DNA from: an uncultured Oscillospiraceae bacterium
GTDB taxonomy: Bacteria; Bacillota_A; Clostridia; Oscillospirales; Oscillospiraceae
Direction: 5' to 3'
Assembly (NCBI GenBank): GCA_944387745.1
Contig: CALXGD010000035.1
Coordinates: 1-5,904 of the forward strand
DNA length: 5,904 bases
Below, piece after piece: positions 5,280 to 5,904 of the stretch. The position numbers and the translations under genes were made by a program. How positions within the stretch are numbered: position 1 is the stretch's first letter; the number at the start of each line of letters is the position of its first letter. The notes under the pieces are model-generated. The model was given only the letters and a program-made list of their open reading frames with translations, had not been told where the DNA came from and did not search any database.

Positions 5280-5904
5280 ATGGAAGCGATTTTGGAGACA
5301 AAGCAACTCTCCCATGTATATAGTGCCGGGACGCCCTTTGAGCGGGCCGCACTCTCTGATGTGGACTTTTCCGCCTACCCTGGGGAGTACCTAGGCATCA
5401 TCGGCCACACCGGCTCCGGAAAGTCCACGCTGATCCAGCATTTAAACGGCCTGCTCAAGCCTACCACGGGGCAGGTGTTGTTTCAGGGAACCGACATCTT
5501 GAGCGACCCCAAGACCACCCGCCGCACCCGGTTTCAGGTGGGGCTGGTGTTCCAATACCCGGAGTATCAGCTTTTCGAGGAGACGGTGTATAAGGACATC
5601 TCCTTCGGCCCCAAAAACATGGGACTTGATGAGCAGGAGGTGGACCGCCGAGTGCGGGCGGCGGCCTATTTCGTGGGCCTGCGGGACGACCAGCTGACTC
5701 AGTCCCCCTTTGAGCTCTCCGGCGGCCAGAAGCGCCGGGTGGCCATCGCCGGGGTGATCGCCATGGAGCCCAAGGTGCTCATCCTGGACGAGCCCACCGC
5801 CGGCCTGGACCCGGTGGGCGCCCAGGCCATCTCCCGCAACATCCGGGAGTACCACAAGATACGGGGGGCCACCATCATCCTGGTGTCCCACTCCATGGAG
5901 GAGG
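5280..5904 (+). CDS. ecfA2: ECF transporter ATPase EcfA2, C-terminus cut by window edge
   Basis: The first 208 residues of a protein normally about 280-290 long. The opening LSHVYSAGTPFERAALSDV (10-28) is the EcfA2-type N-terminus, with the TPFE insertion. Walker A GHTGSGKST (42-50), Q-loop VFQYPEYQLFEETVYKD (90-106, Q92), signature LSGGQKRRVAIAG (146-158), Walker B VLILDEP (166-172), D-loop GLDP (175-178) and H-loop VSHSMEE (202-208, H204) are all present. The YPEYQLFEETV string distinguishes EcfA2 from EcfA1. It pairs with EcfA1, and the two drive EcfT. The start at 5280 is set by family similarity; the nearest ribosome binding site, AAAGGA, is 13 nt upstream, longer than usual. EcfT would be expected just beyond the window. 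The frame stays open to the last base, with no frameshift visible. Confidence 0.95.
   Translation, partial: MEAILETKQLSHVYSAGTPFERAALSDVDFSAYPGEYLGIIGHTGSGKSTLIQHLNGLLKPTTGQVLFQGTDILSDPKTTRRTRFQVGLVFQYPEYQLFEETVYKDISFGPKNMGLDEQEVDRRVRAAAYFVGLRDDQLTQSPFELSGGQKRRVAIAGVIAMEPKVLILDEPTAGLDPVGAQAISRNIREYHKIRGATIILVSHSMEE

Noticed and set aside
5072..5323. Small plus-strand open frame spanning the ecfA1-ecfA2 gap
   Set aside because: It overlaps both ATPase genes and its sequence is only a translation of the palindromic element.
1..5904. Novel defence, mobile or biosynthetic system
   Set aside because: All seven genes fall in known core families (PhoH, YqfD, YqfC, DivIVA-like, RlmI-like methyltransferase, EcfA1, EcfA2); no transposase, nuclease, toxin pair, CRISPR repeat or phage gene is visible.

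Overview
The window is GC-rich (roughly 60% by eye) bacterial DNA. Its gene content points to a spore-forming, high-GC member of the Bacillota (Clostridia). The evidence is a yqfC-yqfD-phoH sporulation-type operon, a DivIVA-family coiled-coil protein, and an energy-coupling-factor (ECF) ATPase pair. The Oscillospiraceae (Flavonifractor/Oscillibacter-like) are my best guess, because the two intergenic palindromic elements resemble dispersed repeats I associate with that group. That placement rests on general style and was not tested by search.

Left half, minus strand, read right to left. A divergent intergenic region (3031-3310) carries two well-formed back-to-back sigma-A-type promoters. The minus-strand promoter drives a 230-residue DivIVA-like coiled-coil gene that ends at an intrinsic terminator. 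A second minus-strand unit follows: yqfC, yqfD and phoH, separated by only 10 and 16 nt. phoH runs off the left edge. A possible sigma-E-like promoter lies just before yqfC. YqfC and YqfD are sporulation-associated proteins of uncertain biochemical function. PhoH is a P-loop ATPase/RNA-associated protein that often follows them.

Right half, plus strand. The second divergent promoter drives a SAM-dependent methyltransferase of the RlmI-like (COG1092) class after a leader of about 139 nt. The next genes are ecfA1 and ecfA2, the two ATPases of the ECF vitamin/metal importer module. ecfA2 is cut by the right edge, and the membrane component ecfT would be expected beyond it. Each of the two gaps in this plus-strand series is filled by a different palindromic element: a 74-bp inverted repeat (4171-4244) that also supplies the methyltransferase stop codon, and a multi-hairpin element of about 100 bp (5118-5218) between ecfA1 and ecfA2.

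I see no CRISPR array, tRNA, rRNA, transposase, phage gene or novel defence-like system. The genes are ordinary core functions. The points worth a second look are the divergent promoter pair, the repeats inside the ECF operon, the uncharacterised DivIVA paralogue, and a near-identical DNA block shared by ecfA1 and ecfA2.
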